Notes: generated by a model not told the origin, from the sequence alone. Positions 8,594 to 17,823 are shown, numbered from the stretch's first letter. The stretch is DNA of 64,000 bases from Mycolicibacterium litorale (GCA_002007745.1 CP019882.1:5952001-6016000), one strand, 5' to 3'. Numbers and translations are program-made.

Positions 8594-9625
8594 ATGTCAC
8601 ATCACCTCGACTCGCCACTCGCACGCCAGGACATCCGGCTCGACATCACCGACCTCTACGTCTTCCGCGGCAAAACTGGCACCGTGCTCGTGATCAACGT
8701 CTGCCACTCCCTGGGCGGTGACATCCCAGCCCCGGGTTTTCACCCGGAGGGCATGTACGAGTTCAAGATCGACCTCGACGGCAACGCCATCGAGGACATC
8801 ACCTACCGGGTGCGGTTCACCGAGCTCGACCGGGACGGCCGGCAGTACTACACCGTCCGTCGGCTCTCCGGACCCGACGCCGCTGATCGTGAAGCCGTCG
8901 GCGTGAAAGTGCTGGCGGGCGCCACGGGTGATACCAACATCAACGACGCGGGACTGCGGGCATGGGCAGGCCAGGCCGCCGACCCGTTCTGGATCGAGCC
9001 TGACGTCCTGCACGCCGTCGGGCACGCCGTGCAGGACGGCACCACCGTGCAACTGGGCGACTGGACGCCCGCCAATGCGACCAACCTGTTTGCCGGTCAA
9101 ACGGTCTACTCACTGGTGCTGGAGGTACCCGACGCCGATCTGACCCCCCGTGCCGCAGATAACCGCATCGGGGTGTGGGCGGTGGCCACGCTGGGCACCG
9201 ACGCCGGCGGGTGGCGGCCGATCAACCGGGTGGGCCTGCCGATGATCCATCCACTGTTCACCCAGTTCGACGAGCAGCTCGGTGATGACCTCAACGCTGG
9301 CGACCCCCGTGACGACTACGCCGTCCACGGCGAACGCGTGGCAGGCAAGCTCGCCGCCGTCATCGGCGCCTACGGCACCGCCGAGGACCCGCACGCGCAG
9401 GCCCGCGCCGTCGCCCGCCGACTGTTCCCGAACGTCCTGCCCTATACCGTCGGCACCGCGGCCGCGTTCAGCTTTACCGAGTTCAACGGCCGCTCCCTGA
9501 TCGACAACGCCCCCGACGTGATGTTCACCCTGGCCGCCAACACCCCCATCACGCTGGGCATCGGTAAGGAATCGGTCAAAGTGCCACCCCGCACCGACTT
9601 TCCCTACGTGCCCCCACTGGTCTGA
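8594..9625 (+). CDS. DUF4331 family protein
   Basis: 343 residues. The start at 8594 is chosen because it follows GAGAAGGG at a suitable distance and gives the family's typical opening MSHHLDSPLARQDIRLDITD. The segment DLYVFRGKTGTVLVINVCHS and the later GRSLIDNAPDVMFTLAANTP are also characteristic. DUF4331 proteins are predicted beta-rich proteins; some are secreted, but this one shows no signal peptide. Function is unknown. In actinobacteria the family often accompanies stress or pigment genes, but no such partner is seen here. Confidence 0.75.
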   Translation: MSHHLDSPLARQDIRLDITDLYVFRGKTGTVLVINVCHSLGGDIPAPGFHPEGMYEFKIDLDGNAIEDITYRVRFTELDRDGRQYYTVRRLSGPDAADREAVGVKVLAGATGDTNINDAGLRAWAGQAADPFWIEPDVLHAVGHAVQDGTTVQLGDWTPANATNLFAGQTVYSLVLEVPDADLTPRAADNRIGVWAVATLGTDAGGWRPINRVGLPMIHPLFTQFDEQLGDDLNAGDPRDDYAVHGERVAGKLAAVIGAYGTAEDPHAQARAVARRLFPNVLPYTVGTAAAFSFTEFNGRSLIDNAPDVMFTLAANTPITLGIGKESVKVPPRTDFPYVPPLV

Positions 9626-9644
9626 CCGAACGGGATCCACACCG

Positions 9645-9809
9645 ATGACCACCACCCACACTCCCGCCCCCTCCGCCAACCACGGTCAGCCGGACGGATC
9701 CTGGGCAAAATGCACCTGCGGCAGGGCAATCGACCACATGCGGCCCGCCACCGCGTCGAACGCTACAACATCGATGCGGTTGATGAGGCCGCATCTGGAA
9801 CGCTGCTGA
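9645..9809 (+). CDS. Possible small protein after DUF4331
   Basis: A 54-codon frame (ATG at 9645, TGA at 9807) begins 19 bp after the DUF4331 stop. It contains GSWAKCTCGRAIDHMRPA, with a CxC pair. The N-terminal third is Thr/Pro/Ala-rich. No family is recognised. It could be a translationally coupled small protein or the remnant of a longer one, since its last 15 residues look random. The rest of 9626-9945 holds nothing else I can support. Confidence 0.25.
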   Translation: MTTTHTPAPSANHGQPDGSWAKCTCGRAIDHMRPATASNATTSMRLMRPHLERC

Positions 9810-9945
9810 GTAGCACAGCACCGCAATCCCCGACAACTCCGAGTCGGCATCGGCGGGCAATCCTGCGCATGAGGGCATCCGGTCGTCGGAATGATATGCG
9901 GCCGATACGGATGGGCCTGGCCCCCAGCCCGGCCGAGGACTGCCG

Positions 9946-10773
9946 TCATTCTGGGGGCGCGGTGGTGCTGAAGATCGGCCAACAGATTTCTGTGGCGGTG
10001 AACGTGGTCGGAGCGCAGGGCGTGGCACCGATGTAGTGTTCGCGGATTGGGCCCTGGTGGCTGATCAGATGCTCGTTCACATATCGTCCCAGAGCCGCGT
10101 AGCTGCGGTCGATGCCTTCGTGACCGCCGGGGTGGGTGAGCACCGCGAACTCGGCCGCAGGCAGAACCTCGGCACGGACGCCCTGCGGAGGGTGCGCGGA
10201 CTCTGGAGCCGGCACGAAGAGGGTTGCCTCGCCCCGTGATTCGAGAAATAGCGCTCGGTCGTAGAGGCCACCCGGCACGGCCTCCAGAGGTGCACCACCG
10301 GCCGTCGCAACCGCGCCGCGCAATGTGCTCAGCGACTCCCCGAACCAGTCGTCGATCTCGGAGACGTCGATGGTGGCGCCGATGGACCAGACGGTGAGTG
10401 CCGGCTTGCGCTGCACCTCCACCTGGGCGGGGGTGCCGACGGGTGCGAGCAATTCACGCAGCGCGCCGACGGTGTCACGAGTTTGTTGCAGCTGCGCCTC
10501 CATCTGCTCGAGATGAGTGGTAATGATCGCCGTGCGAGCCGCGGCGTCGTCGGTGCTCAGCAGCGCCTTGATATCGGGAATGGACATGCCGAGTGATCGG
10601 AACCTGCGGATGATGTGCGCATGGTCGACCTGGCTGGTGTCGTAGAAGCGGTAGCCGGTGTGCGAATCGATGTGGGCCGGTTCGAGAATGCCGATGTCGT
10701 GGTAGTGCCGTAGCGCTTTCCTGCTCAGGCTGGTCATCACGGCGAAGTCACCGATCGAGACCCGTGCGCCCAC
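9946..10773 (-). CDS. MerR family regulator with GyrI-like effector domain
   Basis: 275 residues from the GTG at 10773, which gives VGARVSIGDFAVMTSLSRKA; the longer upstream frame adds a Pro/Gly-rich stretch without homology. Residues 5-75 are a MerR winged helix (ALRHYHDIGILEPAHIDSHT, then GYRFYD, then FRSLGMSIPDIKALL). A coiled-coil linker (THLEQMEAQLQQTRDTVGAL) follows. From about 115 to the end is a GyrI/BmrR-type ligand-binding domain (VWSIGATIDVSEIDDWFGES near its start). Such proteins bind hydrophobic ligands and twist a promoter with an over-long spacer. It diverges from the NTF2-like/SDR operon, whose promoter fits exactly this mechanism. Confidence 0.85.
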   Translation of the reverse strand: MGARVSIGDFAVMTSLSRKALRHYHDIGILEPAHIDSHTGYRFYDTSQVDHAHIIRRFRSLGMSIPDIKALLSTDDAAARTAIITTHLEQMEAQLQQTRDTVGALRELLAPVGTPAQVEVQRKPALTVWSIGATIDVSEIDDWFGESLSTLRGAVATAGGAPLEAVPGGLYDRALFLESRGEATLFVPAPESAHPPQGVRAEVLPAAEFAVLTHPGGHEGIDRSYAALGRYVNEHLISHQGPIREHYIGATPCAPTTFTATEICWPIFSTTAPPE

Positions 10774-10887
10774 GGCATCCTCCTCGTGTCGTCCGCAGCC
10801 CGTGCTGTCGGGTGGGACCATCGTGCAGCTTCCCCCTGGGGGACTGTCAACATCACCGCGCGCCCCCAATGATTTCTCCGGCCGCGG

Positions 10888-10925
10888 TTGACCTTCCCCT
10901 TACGGCAACGTCCATCGTGGGGTCA
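10888..10925 (+). promoter_or_regulatory. MerR-type promoter with 19-bp spacer, probably leaderless
   Basis: A -35 box TTGACC at 10888-10893 and a weak -10 CATCGT at 10913-10918 are separated by 19 bp, longer than the usual 17. A dyad at 10890-10912 (GAC.TT.CC on the left, GG.AA.GTC on the right) fills the spacer. This is the classic arrangement for MerR activation. The predicted transcription start falls on or next to the ATG at 10925, so the message would have no leader. Confidence 0.6.
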
Positions 10926-11275
10926 TGACCACAGAATGGGATGCCCTCCCGGACGCCATCAAGACGTTCATGACCGCGCTCGACGCCCGCCAGGTGGATC
11001 AAGCACTGGCCACACTCACCACCGAAGCCGTCGTGACCGACGAAGGCCACGACTACGCGGGACACGACGACATCGGATCCTGGATCGTGACCGCGGCCAG
11101 CGAATACACCTACACCACCGAGTTCACCGGCGCGACAGTGCTCGAACGGCAGACCGGTACGAGTGTCGACCTCGCGCAGCACCTGGAAGGGAACTTCCCC
11201 GGCGGGGTCGCCGACCTGCACTACCGCTTCACCCTCGACGGCGCGCTGATCAGCCGATTGGTGATCGAGCCATGA
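10925..11275 (+). CDS. NTF2-like (SnoaL-type) protein
   Basis: 116 residues with the NTF2/SnoaL pattern: an opening helix pair (AIKTFMTALDARQVDQALAT), VVTDEGHDYAGHDDIGSWI, and closing strands (ADLHYRFTLDGALISRLVIE). This cone-shaped fold occurs in isomerases, cyclases and binding proteins, and its activity cannot be predicted without the pocket. The stop overlaps the ATG of the following SDR (ATGA). The gene is first in a two-gene operon facing the MerR gene, so both are probably induced by the MerR ligand. There is no Shine-Dalgarno, in line with a leaderless message. Confidence 0.75.
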   Translation: MTTEWDALPDAIKTFMTALDARQVDQALATLTTEAVVTDEGHDYAGHDDIGSWIVTAASEYTYTTEFTGATVLERQTGTSVDLAQHLEGNFPGGVADLHYRFTLDGALISRLVIEP

Positions 11276-12111
11276 GCAAGAGATGGTTCATCACCGGGGG
11301 CACGCCCGGCGGCTTCGGAGTGGCGCTCGCCGAGGCGGCGCTGGAGACCGGTGATCGCGCGACGCTCACCTCCCGGCGCCCGCAAGAACTAGCGACGTGG
11401 GCCGAACAGTACGGGGACCGCATTCTGGTCGTGCCGTTAGAACTCACCGACTCCGCGCAGGTGCAGCGTGCGGTGCGTGCCGCAGAGGACCACTTCGGCG
11501 GCATCGACGTGCTTGTCAACAACGCTGGCCGCGGTTGGTACGGATCGATCGAGGGCATGGACGAGACCGCCTTGCGGGCAATGTTCGAACTGAACTTCTT
11601 CGCAGTACTGGCGGTGACACGTGCGGTGCTGCCGGGGATGCGTGCCCGCGGAGACGGGTGGATCGTCAACGTGTCCTCGGTGGCCGGGCTGGTATCGGCA
11701 CCCGGATTCGGCTACTACAGTGCGACGAAGTTCGCCATCGAGGCCATCACCGATGCCCTGCGCGACGAGGTCGCCGAGCACGGCATCTCCGTGTTGACCG
11801 TCGAACCAGGCGCGTTCCGCACGAACGCCTACGCCGGCTTTGCGAACGAGCCTGTCGCCGAAGCGATTCCGGACTATCACGATGTGCTGGAACAGGTCCG
11901 CGTCACCTTTGTTGAGATGGACGGTGTGCAGCCCGGCGATCCGCGTCGCGGTGCCCGCGCGGTGATCGCGGCGATGGCTCAAGATCCGCCGCCCCGTCGG
12001 CTGGTCCTCGGCAATAGCGGATACGACACCGTGGTCGACACGCTGGAGCAGACCCTGGCCGACATCCGGTCGAACGAGACCCTCTCCCGCAGTGCGGATT
12101 TCCCCAGCTGA
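11272..12111 (+). CDS. Short-chain dehydrogenase/reductase
   Basis: 279 residues. The coenzyme motif FITGGTPGGFG (TGxxxGxG) lies at the N-terminus, VNNAGRGWYG near 85, the catalytic Ser in VNVSSVAGL near 137, and the YxxxK pair in GYYSATKFAIEA near 151. The sequence resembles the classical SDRs annotated as oxidoreductases of unknown substrate. The loop after the nucleotide strand (LTSRRPQEL) with two Arg residues suggests NADP(H). It overlaps the NTF2-like gene by 4 bp and is probably co-induced by the divergent MerR protein, for example to reduce a reactive carbonyl. Confidence 0.85.
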   Translation: MSKRWFITGGTPGGFGVALAEAALETGDRATLTSRRPQELATWAEQYGDRILVVPLELTDSAQVQRAVRAAEDHFGGIDVLVNNAGRGWYGSIEGMDETALRAMFELNFFAVLAVTRAVLPGMRARGDGWIVNVSSVAGLVSAPGFGYYSATKFAIEAITDALRDEVAEHGISVLTVEPGAFRTNAYAGFANEPVAEAIPDYHDVLEQVRVTFVEMDGVQPGDPRRGARAVIAAMAQDPPPRRLVLGNSGYDTVVDTLEQTLADIRSNETLSRSADFPS

Positions 12112-12217
12112 GAGGGCCGCTTCACGTCGTCGGTGAGCGTCGCGTTGTCCAGGCCGCCGGTGCGGACAACGCGTCTCGATCTCGCCGGGGCATCCTGCGA
12201 GGTCTAGCGTAGGCGGA

Positions 12218-12586
12218 ATGAGTTTGTTCAGTCATGAGGAGTTCCGCGACCCGAACGACGGCGTTGGTGACGGCGCTAGCGGCGGGGGTGTTGAGCGGGC
12301 TCGGGGTGCTGAAATGATCGAGCATGGCGTGGATGAGCCGGTGGTGGTGGGTCCGGGGTTGCCGCCCGAGGATGGTTCGTGCGGTCAGTTCGCCGTGCAG
12401 TTTCACGTGTCTACGTCAATGCTGCTCGGACTGAAACGTATCGCAGATATGCGTGGGGTGAGCGTGCCGGAGGTATGCCGGCAGGTGGTCGGTGTGTTTG
12501 TTGCCCAGCAGGAGGGTGAGCTGGGCGCACTGCTTGCTGCCGAGGCGGAAGCGGCTGATTACCGGCCAAGTCTGGGTCAGGCGTAG
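12218..12586 (+). CDS. Hypothetical protein with ribbon-helix-helix-like segment
   Basis: 122 residues. The first half is Gly/Glu-rich and unstructured. Residues 66-110 (FAVQFHVSTSMLLGLKRIAD, MRGVSVPEVCRQVVGVFVAQ) have the strand-helix-helix layout of RHH DNA-binding proteins, but I cannot assign a family. The gene stands alone in a 715-bp interval between the SDR and the lipase gene. From 12587 to 12826 I see no further gene, only Arg-rich frames typical of non-coding GC-rich DNA. It might be a relic of a mobile element, though no recombinase is nearby. Confidence 0.4.
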   Translation: MSLFSHEEFRDPNDGVGDGASGGGVERARGAEMIEHGVDEPVVVGPGLPPEDGSCGQFAVQFHVSTSMLLGLKRIADMRGVSVPEVCRQVVGVFVAQQEGELGALLAAEAEAADYRPSLGQA

Positions 12587-12826
12587 CCGCGCCCGCCGCA
12601 GGGGCCGCCTGGGCCTGATCCGTGCTCCGAGGCCGACCTTGCCTGTCACGTTCCGCTCGGTGCCCGTGGCCGGCGCACGGGCGCAGGCGCGGCTGGCCGC
12701 GCTGCACACCGCCGGAGTGGCCACCGGGGTGGCCTACAGCGTGGCCGGCACCCATCGCGAACACGTCACCCAGATGGAACCAGCTCGAGGATGTGCCGGG
12801 GACCCCCGACGGCGCACTGGGCGGGT

Positions 12827-14194
12827 CTAGAACTGCCCGCAATTCGGTGTTGTGGGGACGCCGTTGAATCGGTCGGTGATCCAGGCCATGCTGCGCTCCC
12901 CATCGACAAACGCCGGAAGCAGCGAGTTGACATCGGTCTTGTTCAGGAACGGGGGCTGTTCATTGGTCCAGAAGGTGACGTCGGCGCCCTTGGCGCACCA
13001 GTCATTCGCGGTGTCGATCGAGGAGGTGTACGGGAAGAAGGAGTCGAATCTGTTCTGCGAAATGTACACCGGGCCTGTGGGTTTCGTGTTCCCGATGCGC
13101 TGCATCGCGAGGATGCTCTTGAATGGGTCGTTGCTCACCAACTGGCCGAGATCGCTGTTGAACCAGGGCTGCAGGTGGCGAAACGCGTAGTCGATTCCGG
13201 TCTGCAGCATGCATTGACGGCTGGTGTTGGCCAACATCTCCTTGCCACGCGGGGTCAGAGAGTCCCAGATGGGTTGGTCGGTGGCCGGATAGGCGGCTTG
13301 GATGCCGCGCAGCACCCAGCCCATCGTCCCTGCCAAGAAATTGCCGTCGATGGCCGGAACCGTTGCGGCCAGGTCTGTCAGAGGGGCGTTTGCGTAGGTT
13401 CCGACGACGTGCAGGTCCGGGGCGTAGGTTGCGGTCAGCTCGGCGGCCGCCATGGCGGCGTGCCCGCCTGCCAGCCATCCCCAGAATGCCACTGGGCCAT
13501 GGGGGCCCAGCGAGGTGCCCGGAAGGTTGAAGGCGGCGCGGGCGGCATCGATCAAGGCGGTGCCGCCGGCCTGGCGGTTGAGGAATTGCGGCGACATCGG
13601 TCCGTGCACGCCCAGGCCGACGCCGTCGGTGACGACGATGGCGAATCCCCGTGCCAGCAGTGTGGCGACGAATCCCTCTTCGATGTTGAACATCAGGTCG
13701 AATCCGGTGTCCAGGGAGGCGTGAATGCCCTGATTGAACAGCCGCGACGGCGCGCACTGCTCCCCCATCCCGTAGGGCATGGTGGCGTAGGCCAGCAGCG
13801 GGCGCGGACCGGCGCCGGGCCAGGGGTTGTCGGGTTCGATGTAGGTGCCGGTCACGGCCACGGGTTCGCCGGTGGCATCTGTGCTGCGGTACATGATGCG
13901 GGTTCCGGTGCCCACGAAGGATCCCAGTTGACCCGAGGGCTCAAGCACCAGCCGCGACGGTTCGGTGCGGATCAGGTCTCCGGGCTTGCCGGGCGGCAGC
14001 GGATCGGGCGGGGTGTAGAACGCCTCGTAGGGCCCTTCGTCGGCATGGGCCACCGCCAGGTGCACCGTGATGGGCACGACCATCCCCAGGCAGGTGAGCG
14101 TGGTGACGACCAGCACGACCAGTGCCCGCAGCGGGCGCTGCCGTCGGTGGAGGGGCCGGGCCGGTCGCGCCGAGGCATCGGCTTGAGGAATCAT
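12827..14194 (-). CDS. Secreted LIP-family lipase homologue lacking the nucleophile Ser
   Basis: 455 residues. The ATG at 14194 is preferred over 14251 because AAGGACC lies just upstream. After a basic N-terminus, a hydrophobic stretch (LVVLVVTTLTCLGMVVP) ends near VAHADEGP, so it is probably exported. The body matches PF03583 secretory lipases: ATMPYGMGEQCAPS, VVTDGVGLGVHG, and FYTPPDPLPPGKPGDLIRTE at the mature N-terminus. The elbow, normally GYSQGG, reads GWLAGG; the Leu codon is at 13472-13474. Replacement of the catalytic Ser predicts loss of hydrolysis. The rest of the protein is intact and in frame, so it may have a binding role or be an early-stage pseudogene. Confidence 0.75.
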   Translation of the reverse strand: MIPQADASARPARPLHRRQRPLRALVVLVVTTLTCLGMVVPITVHLAVAHADEGPYEAFYTPPDPLPPGKPGDLIRTEPSRLVLEPSGQLGSFVGTGTRIMYRSTDATGEPVAVTGTYIEPDNPWPGAGPRPLLAYATMPYGMGEQCAPSRLFNQGIHASLDTGFDLMFNIEEGFVATLLARGFAIVVTDGVGLGVHGPMSPQFLNRQAGGTALIDAARAAFNLPGTSLGPHGPVAFWGWLAGGHAAMAAAELTATYAPDLHVVGTYANAPLTDLAATVPAIDGNFLAGTMGWVLRGIQAAYPATDQPIWDSLTPRGKEMLANTSRQCMLQTGIDYAFRHLQPWFNSDLGQLVSNDPFKSILAMQRIGNTKPTGPVYISQNRFDSFFPYTSSIDTANDWCAKGADVTFWTNEQPPFLNKTDVNSLLPAFVDGERSMAWITDRFNGVPTTPNCGQF

Positions 14195-14532
14195 TGTGTG
14201 GTCCTTGACGTTTCGTTGGTTGCGGGCGTGGGTCAGTCGGTGGGTCGGCACGCGTCGCGGTGGGCGGTGCCTTCACTGTCGACGCGGGTCGAGTACGCTA
14301 GACTCGGTGCTGGATTCCGGAGTGCGACAGTCGTTTTCCGGGCACGACGACATGACGCATCACGCGCCGTCGCCTCGCTGAGCAGCGATCGGCGGCACGT
14401 CGGGTAGGGCGTGGGGTGGCTGAGCCCGAGCTGGGCGCGGAACTCGTGACGTTGAGGGCGAGATTCGGCATGACCGAGCCGCCGCACCGGCGGCGGGGGG
14501 TGAGCGCCCGGTGGGCGGCGTGGACGGGCGCC

Positions 14533-15369
14533 TCACCCCGGTGTCACCGTGGCCGCGTTGGACATTCGCAGATCGGCGGAGAATCCGCCGTCGACGGTCA
14601 AGGTGATCCCGGTGACCCACCGCGACCGCGGACCGGCCAGGTACAGGACCGCCTCCCCCACGTCCCATCCGGTGCCCTCGGTGCGCAGCGGCAGTATCGC
14701 CGCACGCGCGGCGCGAGCCTCCTCGGATAGTCCTTCGGCTTGCACCATGGGCGTGTACACCGTGCCGGGGGCGATGGCGTTGACCCGGATGCCCTCGGGC
14801 CCGTGGCGGCTGGCCATCGACCGGGTCAAGCTCAGGATCGCGCCCTTGGTCGTCGCATAGGCCGGCCGCGGGTGGGTCAGCGCGCCCGCCAGCGAGGACA
14901 CGTTGACGATGGACCCGCCGTGGGCGGCGCGCATCGGGGGAATGCAGAACTTCGACATCAACATCACCGAGGTCACGTTGACCCGAAACAGTTTGTCCCA
15001 GGCCACCGGATCGATGTCGACCACCGACTCCGCCGGGCCCACCACGCCGACGTTGTTGACCAGGACGTCGACGCGGCCCCACTGCCGGATCGCCGATTCA
15101 ACGATCCGGCGGCAACCCGCCTCGCTCGACACGTCGGCGACGATCGAGATGAAGTCGGAACCGTTGTCGCGCAGCAGGTCCTCGGTGGCCGCAAGCCGGT
15201 CCTGGCTCAGGTCGACCAGCACCACCTTTGCGCCGGCGCCGCCCAGCAGCGCCGCGGCGGCCCGTCCGTTGCCGATTCCCTCACCCTGGGCGCCCGCACC
15301 GGTGACGATGGCGACACGCCCGTCGAGGTCGTTGCCGGCGGCGGCGCCGGCTCCGTTGCGGGTGCTCAT
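14533..15369 (-). CDS. Short-chain dehydrogenase/reductase, last gene of the 11-gene operon
   Basis: 278 residues with TGAGAQGEGIGNG as coenzyme loop (an expanded TGxxxGxG), VNNVGVVGPAE, VNVSSLAGAL and the catalytic YATTK. The Asp in VVLVDLSQDR at the end of strand 2 indicates NAD(H). It closes with VTGITLTVDGGFS, typical of 3-hydroxyacyl dehydrogenases and related SDRs. It starts 42 bp after the ACAD stop on the same strand, which suggests that it ends the long operon beginning near 28 kb. The substrate is probably a hydroxyacyl-CoA or a secondary alcohol of the same pathway. The next 281-338 bp (14195-14532) hold no gene that I can support. Confidence 0.85.
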   Translation of the reverse strand: MSTRNGAGAAAGNDLDGRVAIVTGAGAQGEGIGNGRAAAALLGGAGAKVVLVDLSQDRLAATEDLLRDNGSDFISIVADVSSEAGCRRIVESAIRQWGRVDVLVNNVGVVGPAESVVDIDPVAWDKLFRVNVTSVMLMSKFCIPPMRAAHGGSIVNVSSLAGALTHPRPAYATTKGAILSLTRSMASRHGPEGIRVNAIAPGTVYTPMVQAEGLSEEARAARAAILPLRTEGTGWDVGEAVLYLAGPRSRWVTGITLTVDGGFSADLRMSNAATVTPG

Positions 15370-15411
15370 GGGTGCTCCTTTGCTGACCGTGCTCGGGGGT
15401 GGTGGGTGTGC

Positions 15412-16571
15412 TCAGGTGAGCAGTGACCGCGCCATGACCATTCGCTGAATCTGGTTGGTGCCCTCATAGATCTGGGTGATTTTGGCGTCGCGCATGTAGC
15501 GCTCGACGGGGAAATCGACGGTGTAGCCGTAGCCGCCGAACAGCTGCACGGCGTCGGTGGTCACTTCCATTGCGACGTCGGAGGCAAAGCACTTCGACGC
15601 CGAGGCCAAGAAGCCGAGTGCGGGTTCGCCGCGTTCGGCGCGAGCGGCGGCGGTGTAGACCATGAGGCGGGCCGCCTCGATCTTCATCGCCATGTCAGCG
15701 AGCATGAACTGCACGCCCTGGAAGTCGCTGATGGACTTCTTGAACTGTTTGCGTTCCTTGGTGTAGGCGATGGCCGCGTCCAGTGCGCCTTGGGCGATGC
15801 CGACGGCCTGGGCGCCGATGGTGGGCCGGGTGTGTTCCAGCGTGGTCAACGCATTCTTGAAGCCGGTTCCCGGCTCACCGATGATCCGGTCGCCGGGGAT
15901 GCGGCAGTTCTCGAAGTACAGCTCGGTCGTCGGAGATCCGCGCAGGCCCATCTTGCGTTCCTTTGCTCCGACGGTGAACCCCTCGTCATCGGCGTGCACG
16001 GCGAACGCGGAGATGCCGTTGGCGCCCTTGTCGGGGTCGGTGACCGCCATGACGGTGTACCAGGTCGCCTTGCCGCCGTTGGAGATCCAACACTTGGCGC
16101 CGTTGAGGATCCAGTCGTCGCCGTCGGCGGTGGCGCGGGTGCGCATCGCGGCGGCGTCGCTGCCGGCCTCGCGTTCGGACAGTCCGTAGGCGGCCATCGC
16201 TTCCCCGAGGCGATGGCGGGAAAGATCTGTTTCCGCAGGTCGTCGGATCCGCGCAAGATGATCCCCATGGTGCCCAGCTTGTTGGCGACCGGGATCATCG
16301 ACGAGGAGGCGCACACTCTGGCCACCTCCTCGATCACGATGCAGCCCGCGACGGCGTCGGCTCCCTGGCCGCCGTACTCCTCGGGAATGTGCACCGCCGA
16401 CAGACCGGCCGCGTTGAGCGCCGTCAGGGCTTCATCGGGGAAGCGTGCCCGTTCGTCGACGTCGGCGGCGTGGGGGGCGATCTCCTTCTCGCACAGTGAT
16501 CGAAGGACCGAGCGGAGCTCGACGTGTGAGTCGGGCAGCGCGAACAGGTCGAACTCGGGGTTGCTAGGCAC
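15412..16571 (-). pseudogene. Acyl-CoA dehydrogenase, -1 frameshift
   Basis: The gene starts at a GTG (16571) that overlaps the end of the ACAD10/11-type gene by 8 bp. The first part (FDLFALPDSHVELRSVLRSL to MGIILRGSDDLRKQIFPAIA) is the N-terminal helical domain. The frame is lost at the C run 16203-16206. One extra base there restores SGEAMAAYGLSEREAGSD, then WISNGGKATWYTVMAVTD and the C-terminal helices with the signature QIYEGTNQIQRMVMAR; this Glu is the usual base of short/medium-chain ACADs. The rebuilt protein of about 386 residues is normal length and close to FadE-type butyryl/isobutyryl-CoA dehydrogenases, which are FAD enzymes making an alpha-beta double bond. No other damage is visible. 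Confidence 0.75.
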
Positions 16572-17823
16572 TGACTTGCTCCTCGGCGGGTGACGGTGTG
16601 TGGCAGGCCGCCAGCTGGCGGCTGATCTCGGCCTTGGCGAGGGCGTTCTTGTGGACCTCGTCGGGTCCGTCGGCGAATCGCAGGGTGCGGATGTTGGCGA
16701 ACGCCGCGGCCAGCGGCAGGTCCTGGCCCAGCCCGGCGGCGCCGTGGATCTGGATAGCCTTGTCCAGCACCCATTCCACCGTGCGCGGGGTGGCGATCTT
16801 GATGGCCTGGATCTCGCTGTGGGCACCTCGGTTACCGACGTGGTCCATCAACCATGCGGTCTTGAGCACCAGCAGCCGCAGCTGTTCGATGCGCACGCGG
16901 GCCTCGGCGATCCAGTCCCGCACCATCCCCTGCTCACCCAGCGACCGCCCGAAGGCCACCCGGTCCGCGGCGCGTGTGCAGGCCAGTTCGATGGCCAGCT
17001 CGGCGACGCCAATGGCGCGCATGCAGTGATGGATCCGTCCGGGTCCGAGTCGGGCTTGGGCGATGGCGAATCCGTCACCTTCCTCGCCGATGAGGTGATC
17101 GATCGGCACGCGCACGTCGCGGAACTCGATTTCGGCGTGTCCGCCGTGGTCGCGGTCGTCGTACCCGAACACCTCCATGCCGCGGGTCACGCTGACACCG
17201 GGCGTGTCACGCGGTACCAGGATCTGGCTGTGCTGGCGGTGCCGCGCCGCGGTGGGGTCCGTGCGGCCCATCACGATGAACACCGCGGCGTCGGGGTTCA
17301 TGGCGCCGGTGATCCACCACTTGCGGCCATTGAGGACGTAGTGTGCCCCGTCGCGTTCGATGCGGGTGGCGATGTTGGTGGCATCGGAGGAGGCCACGGC
17401 GGGTTCGGTCATGGCGAACGCGGAACGGATCTCGCCGGCCAGCAACGGTTGTAGCCACCGCTCGCGCTGTTGGGGGGTGCCGAACAGGGAGAGCACTTCC
17501 ATGTTGCCGGTGTCGGGCGCCGAGCAGTTCAGCGCCGGCGGCGCCAAAGCCATGGCGCGGCCAGTGATCTCGGCCAGCGGCGCGTACTGCAGGTTGGTCA
17601 GACCCGCGCCGTCGGCGCCGGGCAGAAATAGGTTCCACAGCCCCTGGCTGCGGGCTTCCTCGCGCAACCGGGCCAGGGTGGGGGTGCGCGACCACGCCCA
17701 CGGGTCGCTCAACGCGTCGAGGTCGGCGCGGAACTGGTCCTCGGCGGGGTGGACGTGGTCGACCATGAACGCGCTCAACCGTGTTCGGAATTCCTCGGTC
17801 GTTGAGTCGAAGGTGAAGTCCAT
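16564..17823 (-). CDS. ACAD10/11-type acyl-CoA dehydrogenase
   Basis: 419 residues, full length. Family blocks include FAMTEPAVASSDATNIATRI (FAD/substrate loop), GRKWWITGAMNPDAAVFIVM and the C-terminal QIHGAAGLGQDLPLA followed by RFADGPDEVH. The pattern ASSDATNI in place of the usual GSD, and RFADGPDEVH, mark the ACAD10/11 branch. In animals this domain is fused to an APH-like kinase, and the pair converts 4-hydroxyacyl-CoAs by phosphorylation and elimination. Here the kinase is the preceding gene, with a 1-bp stop/start overlap (TGATG). This gives strong context for a 4-hydroxyacid route, although the substrate chain length cannot be read from the sequence. Confidence 0.85.
   Translation of the reverse strand: MDFTFDSTTEEFRTRLSAFMVDHVHPAEDQFRADLDALSDPWAWSRTPTLARLREEARSQGLWNLFLPGADGAGLTNLQYAPLAEITGRAMALAPPALNCSAPDTGNMEVLSLFGTPQQRERWLQPLLAGEIRSAFAMTEPAVASSDATNIATRIERDGAHYVLNGRKWWITGAMNPDAAVFIVMGRTDPTAARHRQHSQILVPRDTPGVSVTRGMEVFGYDDRDHGGHAEIEFRDVRVPIDHLIGEEGDGFAIAQARLGPGRIHHCMRAIGVAELAIELACTRAADRVAFGRSLGEQGMVRDWIAEARVRIEQLRLLVLKTAWLMDHVGNRGAHSEIQAIKIATPRTVEWVLDKAIQIHGAAGLGQDLPLAAAFANIRTLRFADGPDEVHKNALAKAEISRQLAACHTPSPAEEQVSA

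Noticed and set aside
12492..12830. Arg-rich frame after the RHH-like gene
   Set aside because: No recognisable domain or start; looks like random GC-rich coding.
12791..14407. 538-codon plus-strand frame over the lipase
   Set aside because: Mirror frame of a GC-rich gene; no motifs, whereas the minus strand gives a clear LIP-family protein with signal peptide.
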